A stretch of DNA of 64,000 nt from Verrucomicrobiota bacterium. GTDB taxonomy: Bacteria; Verrucomicrobiota; Verrucomicrobiia; Opitutales; Opitutaceae. Below are positions 1-7,438 of the stretch, one piece after another. Under the pieces are notes generated by a model. It did not search any database. It worked only from the letters and a program-made list of their open reading frames with translations, and was not told the origin of the DNA. The stretch is taken from positions 4,980 through 68,979 of the forward strand of contig JAEZDN010000167.1 of the NCBI GenBank assembly GCA_023433275.1, read 5' to 3'. Position numbers and translations under genes: made by a program. Position 1 is the first letter of the stretch. Each line of letters opens with the position of its first letter.

Positions 1-152
1 CGCCGCTCACTTATGGGGACAAGTTGACGGTCAGCTGGCTTCATTTCATCCGCCCCGAGGGCAAGTTTGGCAGCCTTGAGGAGCTCCGTCAGCAGATCGA
101 GAATGACCGGAAAACGGCATTGGAATATTTTGCCCGCGGGGCGGTCGGGTAA
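1..152 (+). CDS. ribF: RibF C-terminus (riboflavin kinase/FAD synthetase), partial
   Basis: The reading frame open from the left edge ends at TAA 150-152. It encodes about 49 residues whose order (YGDKLTVSWLHFIRPEGKF, then a SLEELRQQI helix) matches the end of the riboflavin-kinase domain of bifunctional RibF, where a conserved beta-strand 'FLHFIRPE.KF' is followed by a terminal helix. RibF makes FMN and FAD from riboflavin in the cytoplasm. The N-terminal adenylyltransferase half lies outside the window. Identification rests on this short but characteristic tail. Confidence 0.8.
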   Translation, partial: PLTYGDKLTVSWLHFIRPEGKFGSLEELRQQIENDRKTALEYFARGAVG

Positions 153-166
153 TTTCCAAACGACGC

Positions 167-194
167 TTGACAGCCCTAGGCCCGAATCTACGTT
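167..194 (+). promoter_or_regulatory. Sigma-70-type promoter for tRNA-Asp
   Basis: A perfect TTGACA (167-172) is followed after 16 bases by TACGTT (189-194), a fair -10 element. Initiation would fall near 201, about 15 bases before the mature tRNA-Asp 5' end, a normal leader length. Confidence 0.55.
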
Positions 195-215
195 GCGGCC
201 TCTTTCCCGGTTAAC

Positions 216-292
216 GGGGTGGTAGCTCAGTTGGTTAGAGCGTCTGCCTGTCACGCAGAAGGTCGCGGGTTCGAGTCCCGTCCATCCCGCCA
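216..292 (+). tRNA. tRNA-Asp (anticodon GTC)
   Basis: A 77-nt cloverleaf with acceptor GGGGTGG paired to CCATCCC, discriminator G and encoded CCA. The D-loop contains AGCTCAGTTGGTTAGAG, the anticodon loop CTGTCAC carries GTC, and the T-arm has GGTTCGAGTCC. It sits between a consensus-like promoter and a terminator, so it is probably a single-gene unit. Confidence 0.97.
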
Positions 293-297
293 ATTTT

Positions 298-323
298 AAG
301 GCCTCCCTTTTTGGGGAGGCCTT
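298..323 (+). terminator. Rho-independent terminator after tRNA-Asp
   Basis: AAGGCCTCCC (298-307) and GGGAGGCCTT (314-323) form a 10-bp perfect stem with a T-rich loop, followed by TTGTTCGTTTC. It starts six bases after the tRNA CCA end. Confidence 0.85.
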
Positions 324-363
324 GTTCGTTTCAGGCTGTTTCAGGACGGCGATTGGCGCCGGA

Positions 364-1434
364 TCACTGCGGGACCTCGAGGAGGTAATCGTAAGTGCCG
401 CTGACAAACTGGCCGCGGTCGACCGCGGGTACGAAGACCGCCGAGCGCTCCAGCGGGCCGGTGAGGTGGGGAATGGTTTGGGCGGGAATTGAACCGTCTT
501 CCTTGATCTTTACCCCTGTGACCTTGCCGTCGGCGCCGACCTCAATTTTCGCTTCGACGCGCATGATGCCCGCGGCCTTCAGGCGGCGCGGGACGAGGGG
601 ATCGCCAACGAGGATCGGGCCGGCCTGGTCCTGCTGATGGCGATGCGCGTGCAGCGCGGAGAGATAATGAGCGCGGTCGGGCCAGGATTGCGGGCTATTG
701 GGGCGCATGAGGGCGAGCAACGCGTCGACATCGGCGAAGAACTGGTTGATGGCGGCTTCGTCGGGATTCTCGGTTCCAAAGATTGGCACGCCGTCCCGGG
801 AAAGGGCAAAGAGGGCGCGATCACCGCGGCCAGGGGCCAGCCGCGCGAGCGGCGTGATGCGGGGCTGCTCCTCGTAGGCGATCAGCATCCACGGCAGGTT
901 GGCGCGTGACGCCAGCCCGCTGTAGAGGCTCGGACCGCCCTGATGCATGCCAAACTGGACGCCCTCGACTTGGCCGGGATGCTTTTGCATGAGCGCGTTG
1001 TAGGGCGCCGTGGCCTTGGCGAGCATGTCCCACGAATCGCCCTGCGCGGCGTCCACATAGAACATGATCAGGATTTCGGGCTCGGGCCGCGAGTTGAGAT
1101 TGGCGGGCAGGAGATTCGCGCTGACAAACTCCCGGAGATGGGCGCGGAGCCGGCCGGTGACGTCGCCGTTGGCGTCGGCCCAGCGGGCGGCGGGCGCGGG
1201 CTTGTTGCCGACCTGCTCATGGAACCGGACGCAATCGGCGGGGGGGAGCACGCGCCATGGCAGGCGGCGGCCGGCGCCGGTCGATGTGCGGAACAGGGCG
1301 AATGGCCCGATGACCTCGGCCGGTTCGGCCTTGAAGACGTTGCCCTGGATGTCCTTCCAGTCTTCGATCTTGGCGGTGGAGAGGAGGGCCGCGGACAATG
1401 CCAGGACCCAGATGACGCGGGGTAGTTTGCGCAT
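364..1434 (-). CDS. Exported protein: SHD1-like, thioredoxin-like and TonB-C-like segments
   Basis: 356 residues beginning with a typical signal peptide (positive MRKLPR, then a hydrophobic stretch to about residue 20). Residues about 22-75 (KIEDWKDIQGNVFKAEPAEV...) resemble the SLA1-homology-1-like modules common in Planctomycetes and Verrucomicrobia secreted proteins. Residues about 115-235 look like a thioredoxin fold (ILIMFYVDAA; cis-Pro-like LPWMLIAYEE) but have no CxxC, so no redox activity is implied. The last ~75 residues (RVEAKIEVGADGKVTGVKI) resemble a TonB C-terminal-type beta domain. No enzymatic function can be assigned. The segment calls are pattern-based and tentative; reality as a gene is well supported by the signal peptide and codon bias. 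Confidence 0.7.
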   Translation of the reverse strand: MRKLPRVIWVLALSAALLSTAKIEDWKDIQGNVFKAEPAEVIGPFALFRTSTGAGRRLPWRVLPPADCVRFHEQVGNKPAPAARWADANGDVTGRLRAHLREFVSANLLPANLNSRPEPEILIMFYVDAAQGDSWDMLAKATAPYNALMQKHPGQVEGVQFGMHQGGPSLYSGLASRANLPWMLIAYEEQPRITPLARLAPGRGDRALFALSRDGVPIFGTENPDEAAINQFFADVDALLALMRPNSPQSWPDRAHYLSALHAHRHQQDQAGPILVGDPLVPRRLKAAGIMRVEAKIEVGADGKVTGVKIKEDGSIPAQTIPHLTGPLERSAVFVPAVDRGQFVSGTYDYLLEVPQ

Positions 1435-1490
1435 GAGCGAGGGGGAGGAGTATTTTTTATGGAGTCACGACGTGACGCACAAGCCACAAC

Positions 1491-2114
1491 TCAACCGGCC
1501 GGGTGCCGGCAACGAGCAAGCTCGGTGCGCCACAATTCCGATTCACCGGCTAGACCGTGGGTTCGCAGGCGCTCCGCAATTTCCTCGATGGTCGGCTCCA
1601 CAACCCGGTGTTTCGGATCGGCGGGAAATTCCGGGCGCACGACGCGGCACAGCGCCCAGCAGGCCCAGGTGCGCCAGCGTCGCTGGTCGCGGCGCGGTTC
1701 ATTCATGCGGTCGGCGAGGTGTTGAAAATGAACCCGGGGATTTCCGATGAAAACGTCGGGCGGCGCGTGGCGGAGAAACCAGGCCATGGGCCGGTACGGC
1801 AGAGGCCATGAATGCAACGCCGGTTCGTCGCCGCGGAGGTCCGCGGCGAGCGCGCGGTCGAGGGCCAGGATGGCGCGCGCCGCGAGGCCCTGTTGCCACA
1901 GGTAATTCGCGTACGTCAGCGCTGTCAGATAAAACGCGACATCCCGGGCGTCGCCGTGCGCGGTGAGGGCCCGCGCGTCCATGGCGGCGGGCGCGGGGGG
2001 CAGGTGCGGACACGGCGGCAAAGAGGAAGGCATGACAAGGGGAAGGGATTTCGCGGACCCGTCGCGTGGGGCCGGAGGACGAGCGTCGAGCATGAAGCGC
2101 CGCCCGCCGTGCAT
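1491..2114 (-). CDS. Hypothetical protein, about 207 aa
   Basis: Unrecognised. A Pro-rich N-terminus (to about residue 45) precedes an alpha-helical body with a tetratricopeptide-like stretch (YLTALTYANYLWQQGLAARA) and a Trp/Arg-rich C-terminal half (RRWRTWACWALCRVVRPEFP). No signal peptide or membrane segment. The start is ambiguous: TTG 2120, ATG 2114 and ATG 2093 are all in frame and none has a clear Shine-Dalgarno. It is divergent from the acyltransferase-like gene and shares a short upstream region with it. Confidence 0.6.
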   Translation of the reverse strand: MHGGRRFMLDARPPAPRDGSAKSLPLVMPSSLPPCPHLPPAPAAMDARALTAHGDARDVAFYLTALTYANYLWQQGLAARAILALDRALAADLRGDEPALHSWPLPYRPMAWFLRHAPPDVFIGNPRVHFQHLADRMNEPRRDQRRWRTWACWALCRVVRPEFPADPKHRVVEPTIEEIAERLRTHGLAGESELWRTELARCRHPAG

Positions 2115-2164
2115 GCTCAAGTTTAACTTGGCGACCGGGCCGGCTCCCGCGCATAAGGGAGTTT

Positions 2165-2827
2165 CTGCAACACTCGCCCACAGCTACCGTCAATGAGGTC
2201 ACCGGCTGGCGATGGCTCGCGCTCTGGTTGCTGGCGGCGGTCTTGCGGGTGTGGGGCCGCACGCTGCGGTTCGAGGTGGACACGGCCACCAAGGAACGCC
2301 TGACGAAATCCGACGTCCCCGTGGCGGTGGTGCTCTGGCACAACCGGCTGTTCCTTTCCGCGGAGTTTTTTCGGCGTTACCGGACGCGGCGCGCCGTGCA
2401 CGGACTGGTGAGCGCGAGCAAGGACGGGGCGTGGCTGGCGGCCTTCTATCGGCTGATCGGCATCGTGCCGGTGCGAGGTTCCAGCAGTAATTTTGGTAGG
2501 GAAGCCGGCCGCGTGCTGATCGAGGTGATGCGGCAGGGGCACGACATTGGGATCACGCCGGACGGTCCGCGCGGGCCGATGTACACGGTCGAGCCCGGGG
2601 TGTTGGTGGTAGCGCGCCGCAACCAGGCCCCGATGATATTGTTCGGGGCGGAATTCACCCGTGCCTGGCGTCTGCGGAGCTGGGATCGCTTCTATATTCC
2701 CGCGCCTTTCTCGCGGATCCGGATGCGCTCGGCGGTGCTGCCGGTCGTCACGGAGACCGGTGTGAAGACGACGGCAGACGACGTGCGTGCGGCGATGCTG
2801 GCGATCAATCCGGATTTGCCGGGTTGA
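2165..2827 (+). CDS. DUF374 / lysophospholipid acyltransferase-like protein
   Basis: Matches the DUF374 branch of glycerolipid acyltransferases: WHNRLFLS with the H of the HxxxxD-type site region, an SASKDGAWLAA segment, GIVPVRGSS and the ITPDGPRGP motif that binds the phosphate of the acyl acceptor. Members are membrane-associated and act in lipid or lipid-A-like acylation; the substrate is unknown. The first ATG/GTG/TTG in the frame is TTG 2228, but codons upstream encode GWRWLALWLLAAVLRVWG, which looks like the family's N-terminal hydrophobic segment. CTG 2165 lies five bases after AAGGGA (2155-2160) and is chosen as a likely non-standard start. If that is wrong the start is TTG 2228. Confidence 0.8.
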   Translation: MQHSPTATVNEVTGWRWLALWLLAAVLRVWGRTLRFEVDTATKERLTKSDVPVAVVLWHNRLFLSAEFFRRYRTRRAVHGLVSASKDGAWLAAFYRLIGIVPVRGSSSNFGREAGRVLIEVMRQGHDIGITPDGPRGPMYTVEPGVLVVARRNQAPMILFGAEFTRAWRLRSWDRFYIPAPFSRIRMRSAVLPVVTETGVKTTADDVRAAMLAINPDLPG

Positions 2828-2890
2828 TACGACGGCACGATGGAGGCGCAGAATGGAGGTTCTGCGCGGTGAGAGCGCGTCAGCGGCGGG

Positions 2891-2925
2891 ATGCGGGGTG
2901 AGGGCACCCCGCCCACAGCTGAAAA
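2891..2925. repeat. REP-like palindrome, GGGGYGRGGGCRCCCC family
   Basis: GGGGTGAGGGCACCCCG followed by CCCACAGCTGAAA resembles copies at 9512, 10078 and 22393. It lies in the short gap between two convergent genes. Confidence 0.45.
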
Positions 2926-2958
2926 GCCAGGCGTCGGGTTCCGAACCCGGGCAGACCT

Positions 2959-3375
2959 TTAGAAGGATGGATGGACCGTGATGCTCTGGCCCGGGTTGAC
3001 GACGTAGTCGGTGCCCGTATTCCAAGTCAGGTCATTGACCAGCACCTTGAAGACGACGGGCAGCTTGGCGCCCTTCACCGAGGTGGTCCAGAGATTGGAA
3101 CCGGTGTTGTCCATGGCGGCGCCGATATCCCAACTCAGGCCCGGGCCTTCGCCGCGGATGTAGAGGTGATTGCCGAAACCGATGTCGATTCGGGCGGAGA
3201 TGAAGGTGGCCGGCGGCTCCGCGACGGCTTTCTTGCGGGTGGGGGCGTCGGTCTTCTTGGCCGGCGCAGCCTTGGGTTGGGCCTTCGCGGCGGCTTTGGG
3301 CGAGGGCTTGGCAAACGTGGGCTTGGCCAAGGTGGGCTTGGTGAGGGCGGGAGCGGGCTTGACTGACTTTTTCAT
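2959..3375 (-). CDS. Lys/Ala/Pro-tailed protein with starch-binding-like beta-sandwich
   Basis: 138 residues in two parts. Residues 1-55 are a low-complexity basic tail made of KPT(L/F)AKP and PKAAAKAQ units, similar to histone-H1-like or AlgP-like tails. Residues about 58-138 form a compact domain (DIGFGNHLYIRGEGPGLSWD, LPVVFKVLVNDLTW, GTDYVVNPGQ) whose strand order and W..G-D/N positions resemble CBM20/CBM48 or isoamylase-N-type sandwiches. There is no signal peptide, so it is probably cytoplasmic and may bind nucleic acid or polysaccharide. Function is inferred only. Confidence 0.7.
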   Translation of the reverse strand: MKKSVKPAPALTKPTLAKPTFAKPSPKAAAKAQPKAAPAKKTDAPTRKKAVAEPPATFISARIDIGFGNHLYIRGEGPGLSWDIGAAMDNTGSNLWTTSVKGAKLPVVFKVLVNDLTWNTGTDYVVNPGQSITVHPSF

Positions 3376-3447
3376 GATTTGATTTCGATTTCAGGTTCAG
3401 GGAAAGAGGCTGTCTTCCCCCTCGATCCGGTGTCTCGCAACAGCAAA

Positions 3448-3555
3448 TTAGGGGCCAAAATTGCGCTTGGCTAAGTCGCGTTGGAGCAGACGAAAGCGAG
3501 GGTTGATTCGCGGCCGGGAAGAATCTTCAGGGCTGGCTGGCGGGTCCGAAGTCAT
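3448..3555 (-). CDS. Possible 35-aa basic microprotein
   Basis: An ATG at 3553-3555 is preceded by GGAAG seven bases upstream, a good ribosome-binding site by this genome's standards. The 35 codons end at 3448 with a basic C-terminus (PRFRLLQRDLAKRNFGP). It lies alone between tRNA-Ala and the Lys/Ala/Pro protein. No homologue is recognised and the short length makes chance plausible. Confidence 0.3.
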   Translation of the reverse strand: MTSDPPASPEDSSRPRINPRFRLLQRDLAKRNFGP

Positions 3556-3599
3556 CGGAGCACTTCCGAACGGAGTCCGGGTTTTGTGCCGGCCAGCGG

Positions 3600-3675
3600 T
3601 GGTGGAGCAGATCGGGATCAAACCGACGACCTCGTCGTTGCGAACGACGCGCTCTATCAACTGAGCTACTGCCCC
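3600..3675 (-). tRNA. tRNA-Ala (anticodon CGC)
   Basis: On the minus strand: acceptor GGGGCAG paired with CTGCTCC, discriminator A and encoded CCA; D-arm AGCTCAGTTGATAGAGC; anticodon stem CGTCG/CGACG around loop TTCGCAA, giving CGC. First of three minus-strand tRNA genes spread over about 0.5 kb. Confidence 0.95.
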
Positions 3676-3772
3676 GTAACCGAGCGGTCTTTGTGAGGGA
3701 GCGCCCGGTGCGAGTAAAACACAAATTTTGAGTTCATCGTACCCAGGGAGAGGGGCGCCCTTGGCGCGAGAA

Positions 3773-3849
3773 TGGCGTCCCCGGCGTGACTCGAACACGC
3801 GACCGTCGGTTTAGAAAACCGATGCTCTATCCAGCTGAGCTACGAGGAC
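3773..3849 (-). tRNA. tRNA-Arg (anticodon TCT)
   Basis: On the minus strand: acceptor GTCCTCG pairs with CGGGGAC, discriminator G, encoded CCA. The D-arm is AGCTCAGCTGGATAGAGC. Anticodon stem TCGGT/ACCGA encloses TTTCTAA, giving TCT, which reads AGA. AGA is a rare codon in high-GC genomes. Confidence 0.95.
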
Positions 3850-3960
3850 AGACCCGGCGTGTGTGATGAAGGTAGTTTGGCGTGATTGCAGCATTTTTTC
3901 GGGCGCCAAGCGGCGTCGACCGGCCAACCTCATTGTCACGGCGTGCTTCGCCCGGGTCTG

Positions 3961-4000
3961 GAAAAACAAAGAACCGCATCAAGTTGCCCTGATGCGGTTC
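3961..4000 (-). terminator. Terminator after tRNA-Pro
   Basis: Read on the minus strand, GAACCGCATCA and TGATGCGGTTC (3990-4000 and 3971-3981) form an 11-bp perfect stem, immediately followed by TTTGTTTTTC. It begins nine bases after the tRNA-Pro 3' end. Confidence 0.85.
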
Positions 4001-4008
4001 AGTCAAAA

Positions 4009-4085
<77 letters not shown>

Positions 4086-4228
4086 ATGATTCATCGGAAG
4101 GGTGAAGAAGCCGGATGGGCTCGCGCTAGGCAAGTTATTATTTCGCGGCGGGTCGGCGCCCAGGCGCGGGGAAACGGGCATTTTTACCGCGACGGGGTCG
4201 AATAATTCGCTCAGTTTCGCGGCGCATC

Positions 4229-4738
4229 ATGTCCATCCACCCGAAACCCAAAATCCGCCGCGAGACGGTGTGGCCGATCGCCCTCGCCGCGACGATTACC
4301 TGGTGTTCCGGATTTCCCGCAACGTCGCCTGACATCGAGTGGGTGGCGCCGGACAAGCTGGGCCATTTCGTTGCTTATGGCGTGCTCGCGACCGCATTGG
4401 TGCGGCATTCCTCGCTCGCGCGCTGGCCATTATTGGGCGGCTGGTGGGCGTTGCCGCTCGCGTCGTTGTATGGGTTGGGCGACGAGTTCAGGCAGAGCCT
4501 GACTACTTTCCGCACCTATGATCTGGCGGATTGGGCCGCCGACACGCTGGGCGCGGCCGTCGCCGTGGCGATTTATCTGCATTGGTCGTGGTATCGGCGC
4601 TGGATGGAGCGGCCGTTCCTTGGCGCGGCGCGCGTGAAACGGGCAGCATCCGCGATCCAGCCGGTTTGCGCAGCTAACGGTGCCAGTGCGGACGGCGCTG
4701 GCACGCCGGCGCCGGACCAAGTTCCGAGTGACAAGTAG
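4229..4738 (+). CDS. VanZ-like membrane protein
   Basis: 169 residues with about four hydrophobic segments. The VanZ-family core is present: an aspartate-lysine 'PDKLGHFVAYGVLA' stretch (about residues 41-55), 'YGLGDEFRQS' (about 81-90) and 'DLADWAADTLGA' (about 98-110), in the usual spacing. VanZ-family proteins are small inner-membrane proteins; the founder gives low-level teicoplanin resistance, but chromosomal homologues have no settled role. The last 40 residues are Ala/Pro-rich and probably disordered. It is followed 65 bases later by ligA in the same direction. Confidence 0.85.
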   Translation: MSIHPKPKIRRETVWPIALAATITWCSGFPATSPDIEWVAPDKLGHFVAYGVLATALVRHSSLARWPLLGGWWALPLASLYGLGDEFRQSLTTFRTYDLADWAADTLGAAVAVAIYLHWSWYRRWMERPFLGAARVKRAASAIQPVCAANGASADGAGTPAPDQVPSDK

Positions 4739-4803
4739 CGTCCAGCGAGTAAGAGAGTTGCCGCCTACTTTTCTTCGCCCTGAATCGAATTGGATTTGCC
4801 ACC

Positions 4804-7011
4804 ATGACCCCCGACGCGGCCGAACGACGCATTCTTGAACTCCGAGGTGAAGTGTCGCGTCATGACGAACGTTACTATCGCGAGGCCCGTCCGGAGATTT
4901 CCGATTTCGTCTATGATGCCCTGAAGGCGGAGCTCGCCGACCTGGAAGCGCGCTATCCGCAGTTCGCGCGGCCGGATTCGCCCACGCGGAAAATCGGGGA
5001 CGATCGCGTGCAGGGGTTTCAGGAAGTGGCGCACCGGCAGCGGATGCTCAGTCTGGACAACACCTACAGCGAGACCGAGGTGCGGGCGTTTCATGCGCGT
5101 TTGGGCCGGTTGCTTGGCCGCGATGATCTGAACTACACGGTGGAGCCGAAAATCGACGGTCTCGCGGTGAGCCTCACTTATGAAAACGGAAAGTTCGTCC
5201 GCGCGGTGACCCGCGGCAAGGGTGATCGCGGGGACGACGTGACCGCCAATGTCCTCACGATCGCCTCGATCCCCCGGGAGCTGAAGGATGGCAATCCCCC
5301 GCGCATCGTGGAGATCCGGGGGGAGATATTCCTGACGGCGGCTGAATTCGAACGCATCAATGCCGAGCGCGCCGCGGCCGGGGAGGAACTTTTTGCCAAT
5401 CCGCGCAACACGGCTGCGGGCACGATCAAGCAACTCGACCCGGCGGAGGTCGCCAAGCGGAAGCTTTCGATCGTGCTCTACAGCCTCGGTTTTTGCGAAC
5501 CCGCGGTGGTGTCATCGCAGGAGGAGCTACACGAAAGGCTGAAGGCCTGGGGGATGCCGACCGTCGAGCGGATCTGGCACGCGCGGGGCATTGACGAGGC
5601 GTGGAACGCGATCGGCGAACTCGACCAGCTGCGGCGCACATTCGCATACGGCACGGATGGCGCGGTGGTTAAACTCAACGAGATCGAGCTCCAGCGCGAG
5701 GTGGGGGCGACGGACAAGGCGCCGCGCTGGGCCATCGCCTACAAATACAAGCCCGACACCGCGCGCACGCGGCTGAAGGCAATCACCATCCAGGTGGGGA
5801 AGACCGGGATTCTGAGTCCCGTCGCCGAGCTCGACCCGGTGGTGCTGGCCGGGAGCACGATTGCCCGCGCCACGCTGCACAATGAGGAGGAGATCCGGCG
5901 CAAGGACATCCGCGTGGGCGATCTGGTTGAGATCGAGAAGGCGGGTGAAGTGATTCCGGCGGTGTTGCGCTCGTTCCCCGAGGAGCGGCCGCCGGGGGCC
6001 CCCGAATTCGATTTGCCGGCGGCGGTGGGGCACCGGTGTCCGGTCTGCGGCGGCAGCATTGCCAAGCTGGTCGTGGCCGATGCCGAGGCGCAGGGTGTGG
6101 CGTGGAAGTGCCAGAATTACGATTGTGCCGCGCAGCGGACCGGTCGTCTCGGTTTCTTCTGCAGCCGGCGCGCGCTGGCGATCGACGGGGTGGGCGGCGT
6201 CGTGGCCGCGAAGCTGGTCGAACTCGGGCATGTGCAGGACCCGCCGGACCTGTACGACGTCCCGCTTGAAACGCTGGCCACCCTCAATCTCGGCACGGCG
6301 GACGAGCCGCGCGTGTTCGGCGAGAAGAATGCCACGAAGGTGGTGGCGGCGCGCGAGGCCGCGCGGGCGCTGCCGCTCGAGCGCTGGCTGTATGCGCTGA
6401 GCGTGCCGGACGTCGGGGAGACCACCGCCCGCGAACTCGGGCGCCGGCACCGCAGTTTGGCGGAGCTATCGAATTCCGCCCTTCTGCAGGCGGTGTTGCG
6501 GAGGGCGGCGCTGGAGGAAGAGCGCGAGCGCGACGGCCCGGCGTCGAAGCGCAATCCGCCCAAGGACGAGGCGGACAAGGAGCGGCGCAAGGCCCGGCGG
6601 ATCGAGATCGATGCCGAACTGGCCGCATTGGGCGGGGGCGTGCTCGCGGGAGTGCCTTCGGACATCGGGCCGGCGGTGGCGGCGAGCACGCTGGGATTTT
6701 TCCAAAGCGAACCCGGCCGGCGCTTGCTGGCCAAGCTGGCCCAGCGCGGAATTGATCCCCAGGGTACGGTGGTGACGGCGGGGCGATTTACGGGGAAGAC
6801 TTTTGTGCTGACGGGCACGTTGCCGACGTTGAAGCGGGAGGAAGCGGAGCAGAAGATCCTGGCGGCGGGCGGGAAAGTGAGCGGCAGCGTGAGCAAGAAA
6901 ACGGGCTATGTCGTGGCTGGCGCGGACGCGGGTTCGAAATTGGAAAAGGCGAAGGAAATCGGCGTGCCGGTGATCGACGAGACGGAGCTTTTACGAATGT
7001 TGGACGGGTAG
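4804..7011 (+). CDS. ligA: NAD-dependent DNA ligase LigA
   Basis: 735 residues, longer than the usual ~670. It seals nicks during replication and repair using NAD+. Visible order: Ia domain (YYREARPEISD, YD..K), nucleotidyltransferase with the adenylated lysine in KIDGL at K116 and GDRGDDVT, OB fold, Zn finger with C412, C415, C436 and C441, helix-hairpin-helix region, and a C-terminal BRCT from about residue 659 (TGKTFVLTGTLP). A Lys/Glu/Arg-rich insertion at about 572-610 interrupts the helix-hairpin-helix region and accounts for much of the extra length. All catalytic elements are intact. The ATG at 4804 gives the canonical N-terminus. Confidence 0.97.
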   Translation: MTPDAAERRILELRGEVSRHDERYYREARPEISDFVYDALKAELADLEARYPQFARPDSPTRKIGDDRVQGFQEVAHRQRMLSLDNTYSETEVRAFHARLGRLLGRDDLNYTVEPKIDGLAVSLTYENGKFVRAVTRGKGDRGDDVTANVLTIASIPRELKDGNPPRIVEIRGEIFLTAAEFERINAERAAAGEELFANPRNTAAGTIKQLDPAEVAKRKLSIVLYSLGFCEPAVVSSQEELHERLKAWGMPTVERIWHARGIDEAWNAIGELDQLRRTFAYGTDGAVVKLNEIELQREVGATDKAPRWAIAYKYKPDTARTRLKAITIQVGKTGILSPVAELDPVVLAGSTIARATLHNEEEIRRKDIRVGDLVEIEKAGEVIPAVLRSFPEERPPGAPEFDLPAAVGHRCPVCGGSIAKLVVADAEAQGVAWKCQNYDCAAQRTGRLGFFCSRRALAIDGVGGVVAAKLVELGHVQDPPDLYDVPLETLATLNLGTADEPRVFGEKNATKVVAAREAARALPLERWLYALSVPDVGETTARELGRRHRSLAELSNSALLQAVLRRAALEEERERDGPASKRNPPKDEADKERRKARRIEIDAELAALGGGVLAGVPSDIGPAVAASTLGFFQSEPGRRLLAKLAQRGIDPQGTVVTAGRFTGKTFVLTGTLPTLKREEAEQKILAAGGKVSGSVSKKTGYVVAGADAGSKLEKAKEIGVPVIDETELLRMLDG

Positions 7012-7438
7012 GACACGATTCGCAGGGGCGCAGTTTTGCTGCGCCTTGGGAATCAGACGCGAGTGCACGAAGGGCGCAGCTGGTGCACTGCCACCGGCGG
7101 AAACCGCTCGATTGGAAAGCCCAGCCTGGCCGAGCCGGACTCGCGATCGCCTGGACCTCGGCGATCTCGCCGCGGGTTTGCGTGGGTCGGGGCGAGTCGC
7201 CCGCGCTCCCCAATAGGATTGCCGCTCGAGGGCGGGGCGGTCTGCCGAGCGCGTCGATCCCACAGGCAAAACGGTATGACCGCGGCTGAAACCAAGGCCC
7301 GGCTGGATTTGGGCGTCCACAGTTCGGACCAAGGCGTTCCGGGACCCGTCCTGCAGGAGACGCTATCAAGCGGACAGTCGGGGAGGGTGGAATCGGTTTT
7401 GCGTTGCTGGGGATCCTCGGCTTTGGATTTGGCGCCCC
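7012..7438. other. Intergenic gap, no supported gene
   Basis: 427 bases between ligA and the S9 peptidase gene. Reading frames here are open only because of the high GC and have no recognisable protein. No terminator, tRNA or clear repeat is seen. Confidence 0.5.
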
